A stretch of DNA of 64,000 bases, taken from assembly GCA_022376465.1 (NCBI GenBank), contig JACDTU010000013.1:1050501-1114500 (forward strand), in the 5' to 3' direction. Below are positions 44,915 through 55,260 of this stretch, piece after piece. The notes beneath the pieces were generated by a model. It had not been told where the DNA came from, ran no database searches, and saw only the letters and a program-made list of their open reading frames with translations. Source of the stretch: Cubamyces lactineus. Lineage: Eukaryota > Basidiomycota > Agaricomycetes > Polyporales > Polyporaceae. How positions within the stretch are numbered: the first letter of the stretch is position 1; each line of letters opens with the position of its first letter. The translations under genes were made by a program, and so were the position numbers.

Positions 44915-47760
44915 ATGGCCTACAACAGAGAATGGGACCAAGGAAAGAATGCAAACTATGATTCCTGGCAGCCCACACCCAGAGGAAACACCCACACGCG
45001 CGACGAGGACTACTACGGCGACAGCAAGCGTAGGAAGTACAACGACGGCGTACGCAGTAGTAATCATATATTGGACTTGTCGAGTCCTGACCGTATGGCT
45101 CTCAGGGATATGACGCAACCCAAGGATACGACAACTCCGGTTACGACAATCGTCAATCCTATGACCAAGGCTACTACCAGGATGACCGCCACTCAAGGGG
45201 TGGCCCGCACAACAAGAAACGACTTGTCCCTAGCGAACCCAGTCCTCATGTCATCTTCCTTGGTCTTGACCCAGACTTTACGGAATCAGACGTGCGTCGT
45301 TCTGCTCGCGTTCAGCGCACCATCCGCTAAATGACGGCCGTACCATTAGATGCAGGCATACCTCACCAGCAATAGCTGCAGCATCGAGTCGGTCACGATA
45401 ATCCGAGACAGAACTACAGGCACTTGCCCCTTCGTACTTCCTCTGCATTCAACAGCGCATTGACGTGTTCTTTCTCCCCGCCCGACCTTGCGCCATAATC
45501 CTACACGCACAACAGGTGTCTCAAAAGGCTTCGGTTTCGCCCAGTTCACAAGCACGGAACACGCGCGCGCGTTCGTCGACCCACTCTTCCCCTTCATCCA
45601 AATCCCTCCGCCAGCATCCCATGGCGCTTCTGCTACAGCAGCCTTCTATCGAGCGCTGGAGGCAGGAAGTCCCGCTCCCCCGGGCGGTCGCCGCGTCAAG
45701 ATTGATTACTCTCAAAGTGCGGCTCCTAACGACCGACGGGCAAAGGGGCCATTCCAGTCAAATGACGGTACACGAGACATTGGGAATACTCAGGCACCTG
45801 TCCTGCTGTTCCGTGGCCTTGACCCATTATCAGGTCCGCAGGCCATCGCCCAGGCCATGAAAGCCTCTGCTGGACCTGGCAAGGACGGTGCCAAGGGGAT
45901 GAGGAGGATCATCCTGATCAAGGATAAAGTTACGACTGCGAGCTGGGGCTTCGCATTCGTGGAGTTCGTAGACGTGCAGGTATGTGTGCTTCCTACCGTT
46001 GTATGAGGATAGTACTTACAGCCGGGTGTAGTCGGCGTCCGCAGTGCTTGCGGCGACTATGTCTCCGCAGCTGCACCCTAATGGCTTCCGTATCTCCGAC
46101 CGGCCGGTGGCTGCCTCCTTCGCGCATCCGTATTCCTTCCAACCGCTGCCAGACTACTCGCTTCGAGATGATGCGTGCCTGACGTCAACCACAAGTCTAG
46201 GCGGCGCGGAAGGCATGTGGGTACGGTACTGGGATGAGGCGTCTACAGCAGCAGTACTTGAGTTCAAGGTAGAAGAACCTGTCAAGCCTGCTGAATCCAC
46301 TCCGGCTGTGAAGGAGAAGAAGGAAAAGAAGAAGAAAGGTTTGTGCAGGCTCAAGGCCATCGTGAACGGCATCTCACCTTGGGACACTAGAGTCGAATTC
46401 GCTGGGGACTACGGTCGAAGCCTCGGCATTGCCCGTTTCTGACAAGCCTGTTACCCTAAGCTTTAAGGGCGGATTGTCCATCAGCAAACCTGGGCAAGCA
46501 GGACCATCAGGCCAGGCCAAGAAGGCTGTACCTCTTTCCCAGGCCTTCTCCATGGATGATGGCGCTGAGGGAGAGGCTGATGCTGCGACAACCGAGACGA
46601 ATGCGACTGAAGATCCGAAGGGTTTGTCTCGTCATGGGAGACAGTTGTGCGTGCGGGTTCACTGACAGGTCCCGGCTGCTGTAGTTGCCGCTGCTAAGCG
46701 AGTTGCGCCCCTTATTGCGAGCAAGAAGGTTCGTTCCGCCGCGAAGACAGATAGTTACCACTGCGCTGACAACGCCATATCTCAGACTGCGAACAACATC
46801 ACGAAGTGGAACCAGGTGCAAGACGTTTTGCATCATGACGCTCCGCAAGAAGTACCTGCACCCGTCCAGCCGGTTAGCATATTCAATTTGGCCAAATGCA
46901 CTGATCTTCATGTCGAACAGATCGAGACACCTGCACCTGTCGCTCCTGTAGCTGCGCCAGCTCCAGTCAAGTCGGCGACTCCTCCAGCTGAGACCGAGTT
47001 CGAGTTTTCGGATACGACCGCGTTAATTTGCCTGCTCTGCGCACGTCAGTTCAAGTCACTTGATCAACTGAAGCGACACAACAAGGAGTCCGACCTACAT
47101 AAGGTATACCAACCACATTCGGAGTGATATATCCTCAGTAATTCTTACACACCCACTAGAAAAATTACAAGGACGCCGCTCTACGTGAGATTGCCCGCGA
47201 GAAGGTTCGCGCGGCGAAGGCCAAGGCAGATCAGGCTCAGCAACCCAAATACCGCGACCGCGCTTCAGAGCGACGTGTCATGCACAATCAGCCAGACGTT
47301 CCCCGGCCTCTTCCAAGCGAGCGTCCTGCGCCCAAACGGAAGTCCGAAGGGCCTCGGCCCCCGTCGCCCCCGCCTCCGCCGCCTGTTAACCCCGGCAAGG
47401 ACGACAATAATGTTGGCAACAAGTTGTTGAAGATGATGGGCTGGAAGGAAGGCCAGGGCCTCGGTACTAGTGGAGAAGGAAGAGTGGACCCGATGTGGGT
47501 GGTATTATTGAACGACGTCTCTTACTCTGAATTACTAACATCATTGTGTCTAGTGAGACCGCTGTCTATGCTGCAGGAGTTGGCTTGGGGGCCGCCAAGG
47601 CCAAAGATATCTCGAAGATTGCTACAGACTATTCTGGATACGTTAACTTGGTAAAGGATGCGGTACGTACACCCGCCTCCTCCTTTCCTTCGATCGCTCG
47701 GAGAGGACCCGCAAGGCTGACATGTCGACTGGTCAGGCTCGGGAGCGTTATGGCAACTGA
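44915..47760 (+). CDS. RBM5/RBM10-like splicing regulator (RRM, C2H2, G-patch)
   Basis: Nuclear RNA-binding protein of the RBM5/6/10 type, which acts in early spliceosomes and recruits a DEAH helicase through its G-patch. The ATG at 44915 begins MAYNREWDQGKNANYDSW, then a Tyr/Asp/Gln-rich segment. RRM1 is HVIFLGLDPDFTESD ... GVSKGFGFAQF; a second RRM-like unit has APVLLFRGLDPLSG and SWGFAFVEFVDVQ. A C2H2 finger (LICLLCARQF ... LKRHNKESDLHK) and a G-patch (KLLKMMGWKEGQGLG) follow, with the ending ARERYGN at 47760. An OCRE-like aromatic stretch (GMWVRYWDEAST) lies between. I see no RanBP2-type zinc finger between the RRMs. The intron interrupting RRM1 (45420-45515) appears to start with GC. Middle exon limits are approximate. 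Confidence 0.85.
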
Positions 47761-47927
47761 ATGCCCATTCTTATCTTATTTTGCTCTTAGCTATCGTCCG
47801 TCCTAGTGTACTCTCGCCTTTCGTCTTGCTTTGAAATGTATACGTTATAATCCGCCGTCCAGTTGTTGTCGTGCGTGAATGTCAGATCGTCAGTCTAACT
47901 ATGCATTCGCTCTGCACCGCTTCAAGT

Positions 47928-50900
47928 CTACAATCCAACCCAGGTAAATGCTCTCTCCAAAGTGAACACGCTCTCCAACACAATATCTTGGCTACTCTTC
48001 CCAACGTGTACACCATACGTGCCAGGAGCCGCTTTCCACTGTTGACCCCGCGCGTCCCAGAACGAGACGGCGTACTTGTCCAGGACTATCGTCACCGTCT
48101 TGCTCTGGCCGGGCTCTACGTCTCGCACTTTGGCGAAGGCGCGGAGCTGTAGCCTGGGCGTGGTGAGGCCGACGTCAGGGAGGGAGACGTACACCTGCAC
48201 GACCTCCGAGCCAGCAATTGTACCGGTGTTGGTGACTGTGACCTGCACTTCGACGTTAAGATTGCCGGCCGAGGACGCGTCGGGTTTCTGGGTGGTGTGG
48301 AGATCCGAGAACGAGAATGTAGTATATGATAAGCCATGGCTGGAGGCGAAGAATGAATGTTGAGCATGACAAATCGAGGTGGTATTAGAGGGAGAAGGTG
48401 CACATACCCGAAGGGGAACAGCGGCTTCACGCCCCGCGCTTCGTAGCCCTTGTACCCGACGAAGAGGTCCTCGCGGTAGTGGATCTGCCCGTTCTCGCTC
48501 TTGAAGTTCGGGTAAGCGGGGATATCTTGCACGCGCACGGGGAGCGTGAGCGGGAGGCGGCCGCTGGGATTGATCGCGCCAAAGAGGACGTCGGCGAGCG
48601 CGTTGCCGACTTCGTTCCCTGAGTACCATGCTTGGATGATCCCGTTGACTTCGTCGACCCACGGCATTGAGACGGCAGAACCCTGGAAGCGGTTTCAGCT
48701 ACACACCGTAGGAGAGTTTGTGGGAATGCTTACGGCTTGGATGCAGACAACGGTGTTGGGGTTTGCCTTTGCGACGCGTGATATCAGCTCGTTCTGTCGT
48801 CCGGGCATGTCCAGTGTTGGACGGTCGAAGCCCTCGCTCTCCCAGTCGGGGGAGAGGCCTGCGACAATGATAGCCACGTCCGAGGCCGCCGCAAGCTTCC
48901 CCGCGGCGGCCATAGCCTCCTCAGGGTCGATCTTCTCACAGCCTCCCAGACGCTGTTGAGAGTTGAACCAACAATGGTGAGCGTCCTGACATTATACGGG
49001 CCGGGTGGAAGTACGTACCACCCCGCGCATCAGCGCCGGCTGAGAACGGTCAGCTTCAGGGCCCTCAGGCGGCTTCGTGTTGGTGTATTCGACGAGGATG
49101 TCGACGGACTTGCCGGCGGTCAGGGATATGGTGCCCATCTCCTCTACCGTACCTTGTCTATCAACGAAGCAGATGAGATTGGGCCAACCTCATCAACGAC
49201 CTCGAGCATACCCATAGAAGAAGTCTCCAGGCCTCTGCTTTGTCCAATTGTCGATCGTGAGCTTCCCATCAACGAACAGCTTCGCTCTCCCTGCAACGGT
49301 CAAGCCGAGCTCGTACTCGGCCGTCTTGTCCATTGTCAAGCTCCCGCGAAGCTTGATGGTCCACGTTTCTGTCAAGCCCTTCGGCAGGAAATCGTTCAGC
49401 TTGACTCGGGTATCTTGTAGGATGAAGTCGGCGACGGAGTCGCCCGTGGGGTTTCCAGATTCGTCGTGGTTGTAGAACGAGCAGAGCCATCCAGGTTCTC
49501 CCGATGGCGTCTTCAAGTAGGCTTCCAACGTAGGAGTATACTTGAACGCTGGAAGGCATGTTAGGCACGCAGACTGCATAGTTCGTCGGTGTGAACTCAC
49601 AATAGCATCCGACTGTGTAGTCAAACTCGATTCCTTTTGGTGCGTTCTCGACGATGCCCGTGTACGGAGTGACGATGTAGCTCGCTTTGAGCGCAGCGGA
49701 CCCGCCACCCGAGATTATTCTGTCCTTCATGTTCGGGCCGATCAAGGCCACCCGCTTGACCTTCTCGCTTGGCTTCACAGGCAACACGCTCTGTTCGTTC
49801 TTTAGTACAATCATACCCTCTGCTGCAAGGCGTCTGCAAAATGCCCGGCCTTCAGGAGTGTCGCGGGTACGTTCTTGACCGTCGCCGAACACGACCTCTG
49901 GGTTGCGACGCGCCTGGCGCTGTACGAAGGAGAGGATGTCCGTGGCACGTTCGTCCAACATTGATGGCAAGACCTTTTGGCATGAGAGCATGTGGTTAAT
50001 GAGGAGCGGTGTCCGCCAGCGCGGAGGACCGGGCATCTCGAGGTCTAGCCCGGCGTTAATGGCGAGGTCGACGCTGTAGGTTCCAAACCTATCGGGGAGA
50101 AAGAGAAGGAGAGTGATAAGTGCCGGCAGGGATTCGGAGTGGTAGTGCCGCAACGAACCAGTCGCTGATTACGATGCCGTCGAAGCCCCATTCCTTCCGT
50201 AGGATGTCCTTCAGAAGCGTTGGGTTCTCTGCGCAATGAACGCCGTTTATTCTTCCGTAGCTATGTATACGATTGTTGAGCTATGTCGAAGAGAGGTGCG
50301 TCCGTCTCTCACTCACGATGTCATGAAAGCCCATGGGCGAGCCTTCTTCTGCGCTAGCATGAACCTGAGGAGTCGAGCCGCCGGTACATGGCAGGTGTTT
50401 GTGAGGTGTCAAGAGGGGTCAGTAGCAACATGCGCACGGGTAGAGGTAGACTTCGCGCAAGGCGCGCTCAGACATGACAGATTCGGCCGCGGTCCGTTCG
50501 TGCTCCTGATCGTTGGCGACGAAGTGTTTGATCGTCGAAGCAACGCCCTGAGATTGGAGACCGTTGACGTACGCAGCGGCCATGATGCCTGTTATAACGC
50601 GGTAATTATTAGCAAAGCATGCTAGGGGGCTTGAGGATTCCGACTTGCCTGATAAATGAGGGTCTTCGGAGAACGACTCGAAAGCACGTCCCCCAAGAGG
50701 ATTACGCTGAATGTTACATGTTGGAGCGAGGAGAATCACTGAAGACTTAATCTTGGCTTCCTCTCCCAAGAATTTGCCGACCTCGAATACTAGATCGGGA
50801 TCGAACGTCGATGCCATAGACGTCTCACACTGCGAAGGCTCATGAGCATATTGATACAATGCATCGGCTGCAGCGGGATGGACGTACAGGCAAGCACTGT

Positions 50901-51152
50901 GCAGGAGTAGAGACAAAGTGTGACGATCCTCTGACTCCCTGTGGCATTGCGAGAAAATTAGCGGACGGATGGCCTCGGTGAGCGTATTGAACCCACGTTT
51001 GGGCCATCACTCATGCGAACGGCAGGTATACCTAGCCGCTCTATTGCATTGGTGTTCCACCAGTTGGGGCCGCTGAGAAGTTTAATCTTCTCATCGGTGG
51101 TCAATTTCTGCACTAGGTCAGGGATCAACGCGTCTAAAAATGCATGAGACAT
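47928..51152 (-). CDS. GH3 beta-glucosidase with PA14 domain, apparently intracellular
   Basis: Hydrolyses terminal beta-linked glucose from cello-oligosaccharides or glycosides. Many exons; the ATG at 51152 gives MSHAFLDALIPDLVQKLTT with no signal peptide. The GH3 (alpha/beta)8 domain has MSDGPNGVRGSSHFVSTPA, IQRNPLGGRAFESFSEDP, STIKHFVANDQEHER and the nucleophile Asp in DGIVISDW. The second domain has EGMIVLKNEQSVLPV and VALIGPNMKDRIISGGGS. Inserted within it is a PA14 lectin-like unit (WTIKLRGSLTMDKTAEYE, AKLFVDGKLTIDNW). After INPSGRLPLTLPVR comes the fibronectin-III-like C-terminus (TVTNTGTIAGSEVVQVYV) ending FTWVGL. A TATA box lies 104 bp upstream. It converges on the RBM5-like gene with 167 bp between stops. 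Cytosolic location is inferred from the missing signal. Confidence 0.9.
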
Positions 51153-52009
51153 GGCTTGCGCTGCGTTAGGTACTCAGCAGCGAAGAGGCAATGGCGCAGA
51201 GGAGTCAGCGATAGCTCTGACGGATGGGGTCCGGATGCGATCCTGTGAACGGAAGTTTATATAGTGAGCGTAGGTGCGGAGAAACCTCGGATGCGCCTAT
51301 AGTCATCAAACACAGGAGGGCAAATGACGCACCCAGCTCTGTCGCATCTGCATGTGCCCACGCCTTGCAAATGCACAGGAACAAGGCTGGATGCTTCTTG
51401 CCGCTATAGATACCTTGAGCAGCCGCGGACTTCGTACCAGAAGTAAACCGTGTTATTTGTAAGACGGGGAATTGAGACGCATCGGCGCGCGGCACGGTTG
51501 GTGTCGGCAGACACGGGGAGTTTGAGTGTACCTGTCGTGAGTGATGTGGGTGGCAATTGCACTGCTTGTCGGTCATATAGCAGGAAAAACCAGTCATGAG
51601 ATGCGACTTGGAATAGGGTGTTCGTTGTCAGTGATTCGGACACTAAATGGGAGCATCAATATTCCTTGAGATCCCGTCGACAATACAGTCTTTTGATTAT
51701 GTGCAAAACAGAGTATCGAGGCCCTCTGATGAGGTGGTGACCGGTTCCTACCTGCTAGTGGCGAGTACAGTAGTAGCAAGTGCCAAGTACACACTTGAAG
51801 TACACGTAGACGCCCGATTGTAGCACCGCAAGCGCCCAAGAGCAGAACGATCTCGATCGATCGGCGAGGGCCGAGGGATTCGAGCATCGTCCTGAACGTT
51901 CAGCAACACGACGACATCCTCCAGACCACAGGAAATCACAGTATAAGACACAGCTTGTACTGCACCATCCACCAACAACTACTCCGCACACACCACAGCG
52001 ATACCTACC
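51153..52009. other. Divergent promoter region
   Basis: 857 bp between the beta-glucosidase and UPF0538 start codons. It holds the TATA box at 51256-51263. Several short overlapping frames on the minus strand lack domains and are not supported as genes. Confidence 0.5.
51256..51263 (-). promoter_or_regulatory. TATA box of the beta-glucosidase gene
   Basis: TATATAAA on the minus strand, 104 bp before the beta-glucosidase ATG. A strong TATA is typical of regulated, nutrient-responsive fungal genes. Confidence 0.55.
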
Positions 52010-52724
52010 ATGTCCTCCGACGGCATCTCAGACGTCCCCGTAAACCTCGCGGTTCCCAAGACCGACGCTACCCTTACTATCAGGGTAATTAAATCGTTCG
52101 AGTACCGTACAGAGAAAAGTCTCGTCCTACACCACGTAAATCTCGAGACCACAACAGTCGGACAACTCAAGGAGACGGTACAACAAGGTAATCATCGACC
52201 ACATCTCACCTCTATGCTTCAGCTTTACAAACCCTGGATCGTCTGCTATAGCGATACAGACCCAGCCTGCTTGGAAGCCGTATCGCAATGTGACACTTGG
52301 TAAGCATTGAGCTCCTCCCCCATGTAGCGAAAGATTACTCACATCGTGCACAGATACTATCAAACTGTACACAAAGGCCCACGGTGCCAAGGTTAGTACG
52401 CTCCTGCATATATGGGAGAGGGACCGTTGCGAAGATTTGCTCCCGCCAGACAACAAACCTCATCATTAACCTCGATCACGACGAATGGATATTCGAGGAC
52501 GACTCGAAGACCCTCGCAGAGATGGGACTCGGTGGGTTTCGCATCATCTATGCCGTTCAAGGCTGGACGTGAGCTGACCACTCCGTTGACAGAGAACGAG
52601 TCCGAAGTGAGCTTCTTCAACCGCCAATCGTATGAGGACTTCAAGCAGCACCCCGATGTGAGTACTCTTTGTTCTGCGGACCGATGCACAGAGTGTTGAC
52701 TTCCTATGGCAGACCAAATGGTAG
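52010..52724 (+). CDS. UPF0538 (C2orf76-like) conserved protein
   Basis: Small conserved eukaryotic protein of unknown function. Six exons: 52010-52187, 52252-52299, 52354-52391, 52450-52531, 52593-52657 and 52713-52724, giving 140 residues with every phase matched. The core is very typical of the family: ATLTIRVIKSFEYRTEKSL, VLHHVNLETTTVGQLKE, TIKLYTKAHGAKTTNLIIN, LDHDEWIFEDDSKTLAEMG and ENESEVSFFNRQSYEDFK, ending TKW. The fold looks ubiquitin-like, but no role is established to my knowledge. The final coding exon is only 12 nt. Confidence 0.92.
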
Positions 52725-53235
52725 TACTGAGGCCTGATGGGTGAATAGTCGCGAGCGTCAAGAAGCAGATACCGGACTAACTTGTACTATTGTAATCTCT
52801 TGCATCACTGCTGCATTTTCTGGTTTGCCTTCCCTGTACCGTATCCACTGTATAGTATGATAGTGCATCCATACGTTCACAGCTCTGGTATCGTTGGCGG
52901 ACTTGGGTGTGCAGGAGGCACTCGTTCGATGGGTCTTGACACGGCCACATTGATCCAGGCTTCACTTGAGAGGGCTTGCGATCGCACAGATATCTTAGCT
53001 TCCGGTTGAATCCGAGGGCGAGTCCTGTATCAGAGCAAAAGCAGCACACGCTCAGGTTGCAACGTTAAGAGGTCCGAGTCGCCGCCATGGGAGTTGGGCG
53101 TGACCTTAACGCGTGACGAGACGCGCTCTCGGTGAACGCGACACCACAAACGCGTGAGGCGCCGACACTCGGCCTCCATACTTGCTCTCCGGCCTCCACC
53201 ATCTCTTTCAACAAGGCCTTCACAACGGAATACTT
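52725..53235. other. Intergenic region
   Basis: 511 bp between two genes on the same strand; it contains the paired ACGCGT motifs at 53109-53155. Nothing else recognised. Confidence 0.5.
53109..53155. promoter_or_regulatory. Paired ACGCGT (MCB-type) elements
   Basis: ACGCGT at 53109-53114 and 53150-53155, 81-127 bp before the start codon of the Mis14-like gene. Close pairing is the arrangement seen in MBF-controlled G1/S promoters of yeasts and fits a kinetochore gene. Confidence 0.5.
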
Positions 53236-54093
53236 ATGGAGGCCCAACGTGAAGACCTCCCCCGCATCTCAGTTGAGACTCTGGACGATTGGCGGCGCAT
53301 CAAGCGGAACTACACCATCGCAGCTCTCACCGCCCTTGACGAACAGCTGAGTGGCGGCAGCTCGGCCGAGGACCGAGAAGCCCTCCTTGCGCATCTGCAC
53401 CGTGTGTGTCTCATTAGGCTTACGCATATGGTGGATGTGTGCTCATAGTCGTGGGCCCATCAGTTTATCGACAAGACGTTTGAGATGGCGAGGCCAAACG
53501 TCAGGGTCAACGGTCAAAACTTGGAGGAGATCAACGAGGACGAGGAAGGTGCGTGGCTGAAACCCCGTCTCTAGTAATGAACTCACGGTGCTTCTCTGTG
53601 CATCTTGTTCAGACATGGAGCCGTTCGACGAGGGGTTCGACAGGCACATATGGTCTCTGTCCGACCAAAGCCTTCGCTGGGACCTGCAGATCGCGAAGGA
53701 ACGGCGTACAAAGCCGGAAGAAATCGAGAAACAGATGCGCGAGCTCCTCGCGAGTCAAGCTGAACTCGACGCCGAGGAGGCAGCAGCAATGGCGGAGGTC
53801 GGCGAAGAGAATGTACAGGTCGAGGAAGATCGTATGTTCACCCATTGTTTGGTGTCGCGCGAGTGTACGGGTTACTCAATCGACTGTAGTTCCTGCGGAC
53901 GTGCATCAGCGCATCGAAGACGTCGCCTCACAAACGTTCGCAATCGTCGAGGAGTTGAAGCAGGTCCGTATATTATCGGCCTCCTACGAGATTCTCCATT
54001 CTCATAGGTTGCTTGCAGGCCGTACCCGTACAGCTAGAACGATCTGAGCGCGTGAAGACGGTTGCGGCAGAAATCAACGCCTTGAAGTTGTGA
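53236..54093 (+). CDS. Mis14/NSL1-like kinetochore protein
   Basis: About 200 residues in five exons, from the ATG at 53236 (MEAQREDLPRISVETLDDW) to TGA at 54091-54093. The visible core is WRRIKRNYTIAALTALDEQL, then FIDKTFEMARPNVRVNGQN, and PFDEGFDRHIWSLSDQSLR. A charged, helical region (EEIEKQMRELLASQAELD) with coiled-coil character and the helix VASQTFAIVEELKQAVPVQ precede the C-terminus. The order fits the Mis14/Nsl1 subunit of the MIND/Mis12 complex, which links centromeric chromatin to microtubule-binding proteins. Identification is by motif memory and moderate. It converges on GAR1 with 176 bp between stops. Confidence 0.6.
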
Positions 54094-54269
54094 GACCGGA
54101 CGAGATACCCTGACTGTAGCCATACCTTCCTCTCTTTTGGAAATCTGATGTACTATAGTGACCACTTCATGACGGAGCAGAGAGCATCGCTCAGAGTAAG
54201 ATACAAGCGCAAAGAAAAGAAATAGGAAAGCATCGGGAGACTCGTACACCACCTACTACACAGCTGGAA

Positions 54270-55048
54270 CTATGAGCCACGGAAACCACCACGGCCGCCA
54301 CCACGACCACCACCGAAGCCCCCACGCCCTCTGGGCGCACCTCCACCACGACCACCACCGAAACCACCGCGTCCTCTTGGTGCACCTCCACCACGGCCGC
54401 CGCTGAAGCCCCCACGTCCCCGTGGTGCGCCTCGAGGTCCACCGCGCCCACCACCACGGCTACCACCGCGACCGCCAGCCCCGCGAGGCTTTTTCACACC
54501 TGAGTGAAAGTTGAACGTCATGCGAGACAGCGACGGCGTTACTGAGAGACTTACCACCTGCAGCCTTGGGCTTTGGCAGGAATCGTTCGAGCGGAAGAAG
54601 CTTGTCACCGCCGATATACACTTTGTCACCCTTCTTGAAGGAGCTCGCGACCATGCCCTCGCCCATCTTGACAGAGAAGTAGACTTCGTTGATAGGGCCG
54701 AGGATCTCGTCCACGCGGCCGATGACAGACTTGTTTTGGAGGTAGATGGGGGCGTTAAAGTAGGGGACCTTGTCAGGCATCACGGATTGGCAAAGCATCT
54801 CGTCTTCTACTGCGTGGATGAAAGTGCCCATCTCTGCTTAAAGGTTAGATGCTGAACTGGGCGCCGGGGATATGTGTACATACCAAGGACAGTGTCTGGA
54901 GGGCCTTGATCCCTCTGCGTGAATCCTCCTCGGCCACCACCGCGAGCTGCGCATGTAGAACTGGATTAGCTACAAGAGAAACGCAATAGTAGTCTTTTGA
55001 CGTACGACCGCCGCGGCCACCACCAAATCCTCGTCCGCCCCTGCTCAT
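54270..55048 (-). CDS. GAR1: GAR1, H/ACA snoRNP subunit
   Basis: Core protein of the H/ACA ribonucleoprotein that pseudouridylates rRNA and snRNA in the nucleolus. The ATG at 55048 opens a short exon 55006-55048 ([15 protein letters not shown]), the first Gly/Arg domain. After [19 protein letters not shown] comes the conserved beta-barrel: [50 protein letters not shown] and [20 protein letters not shown] spliced C-terminal exon encodes a long RGG domain made of repeated [15 protein letters not shown] units, ending GGFRGS at 54270. It is divergent from PEX6 with 212 bp between starts. Confidence 0.95.
54290..54480 (-). repeat. Coding minisatellite in the GAR1 RGG tail
   Basis: Tandem ~45 bp units encoding [10 protein letters not shown](G/S)GGRG, about three copies, rich in CCACCACG on the plus strand. 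Length variation between strains would be expected. Confidence 0.7.
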
Positions 55049-55260
55049 ATTTCACAAAGTTTCCTCGGCCGAGTAGTGAGTTAATTCAAGGTAGATCAGC
55101 AGCGCACACCCAGAGCTGCTGAGAAATCGGGGCCGGCGCGGAGAGAGAGCGGGCGGGAGGGAAAAGCGAGAGAGAAACACGAGCGTCGAGCGTCGGGCGA
55201 GCGGTGGACGAGCGTGAAAAAGAGAGCAGCACCGGCGCTTGTTTGCTCTCTCTGTCCGGG

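Noticed and set aside
51205..51991. Series of short minus-strand frames upstream of the beta-glucosidase
   Set aside because: All three frames are similarly open, the region contains the TATA box, and none gives a plausible signal peptide exon.
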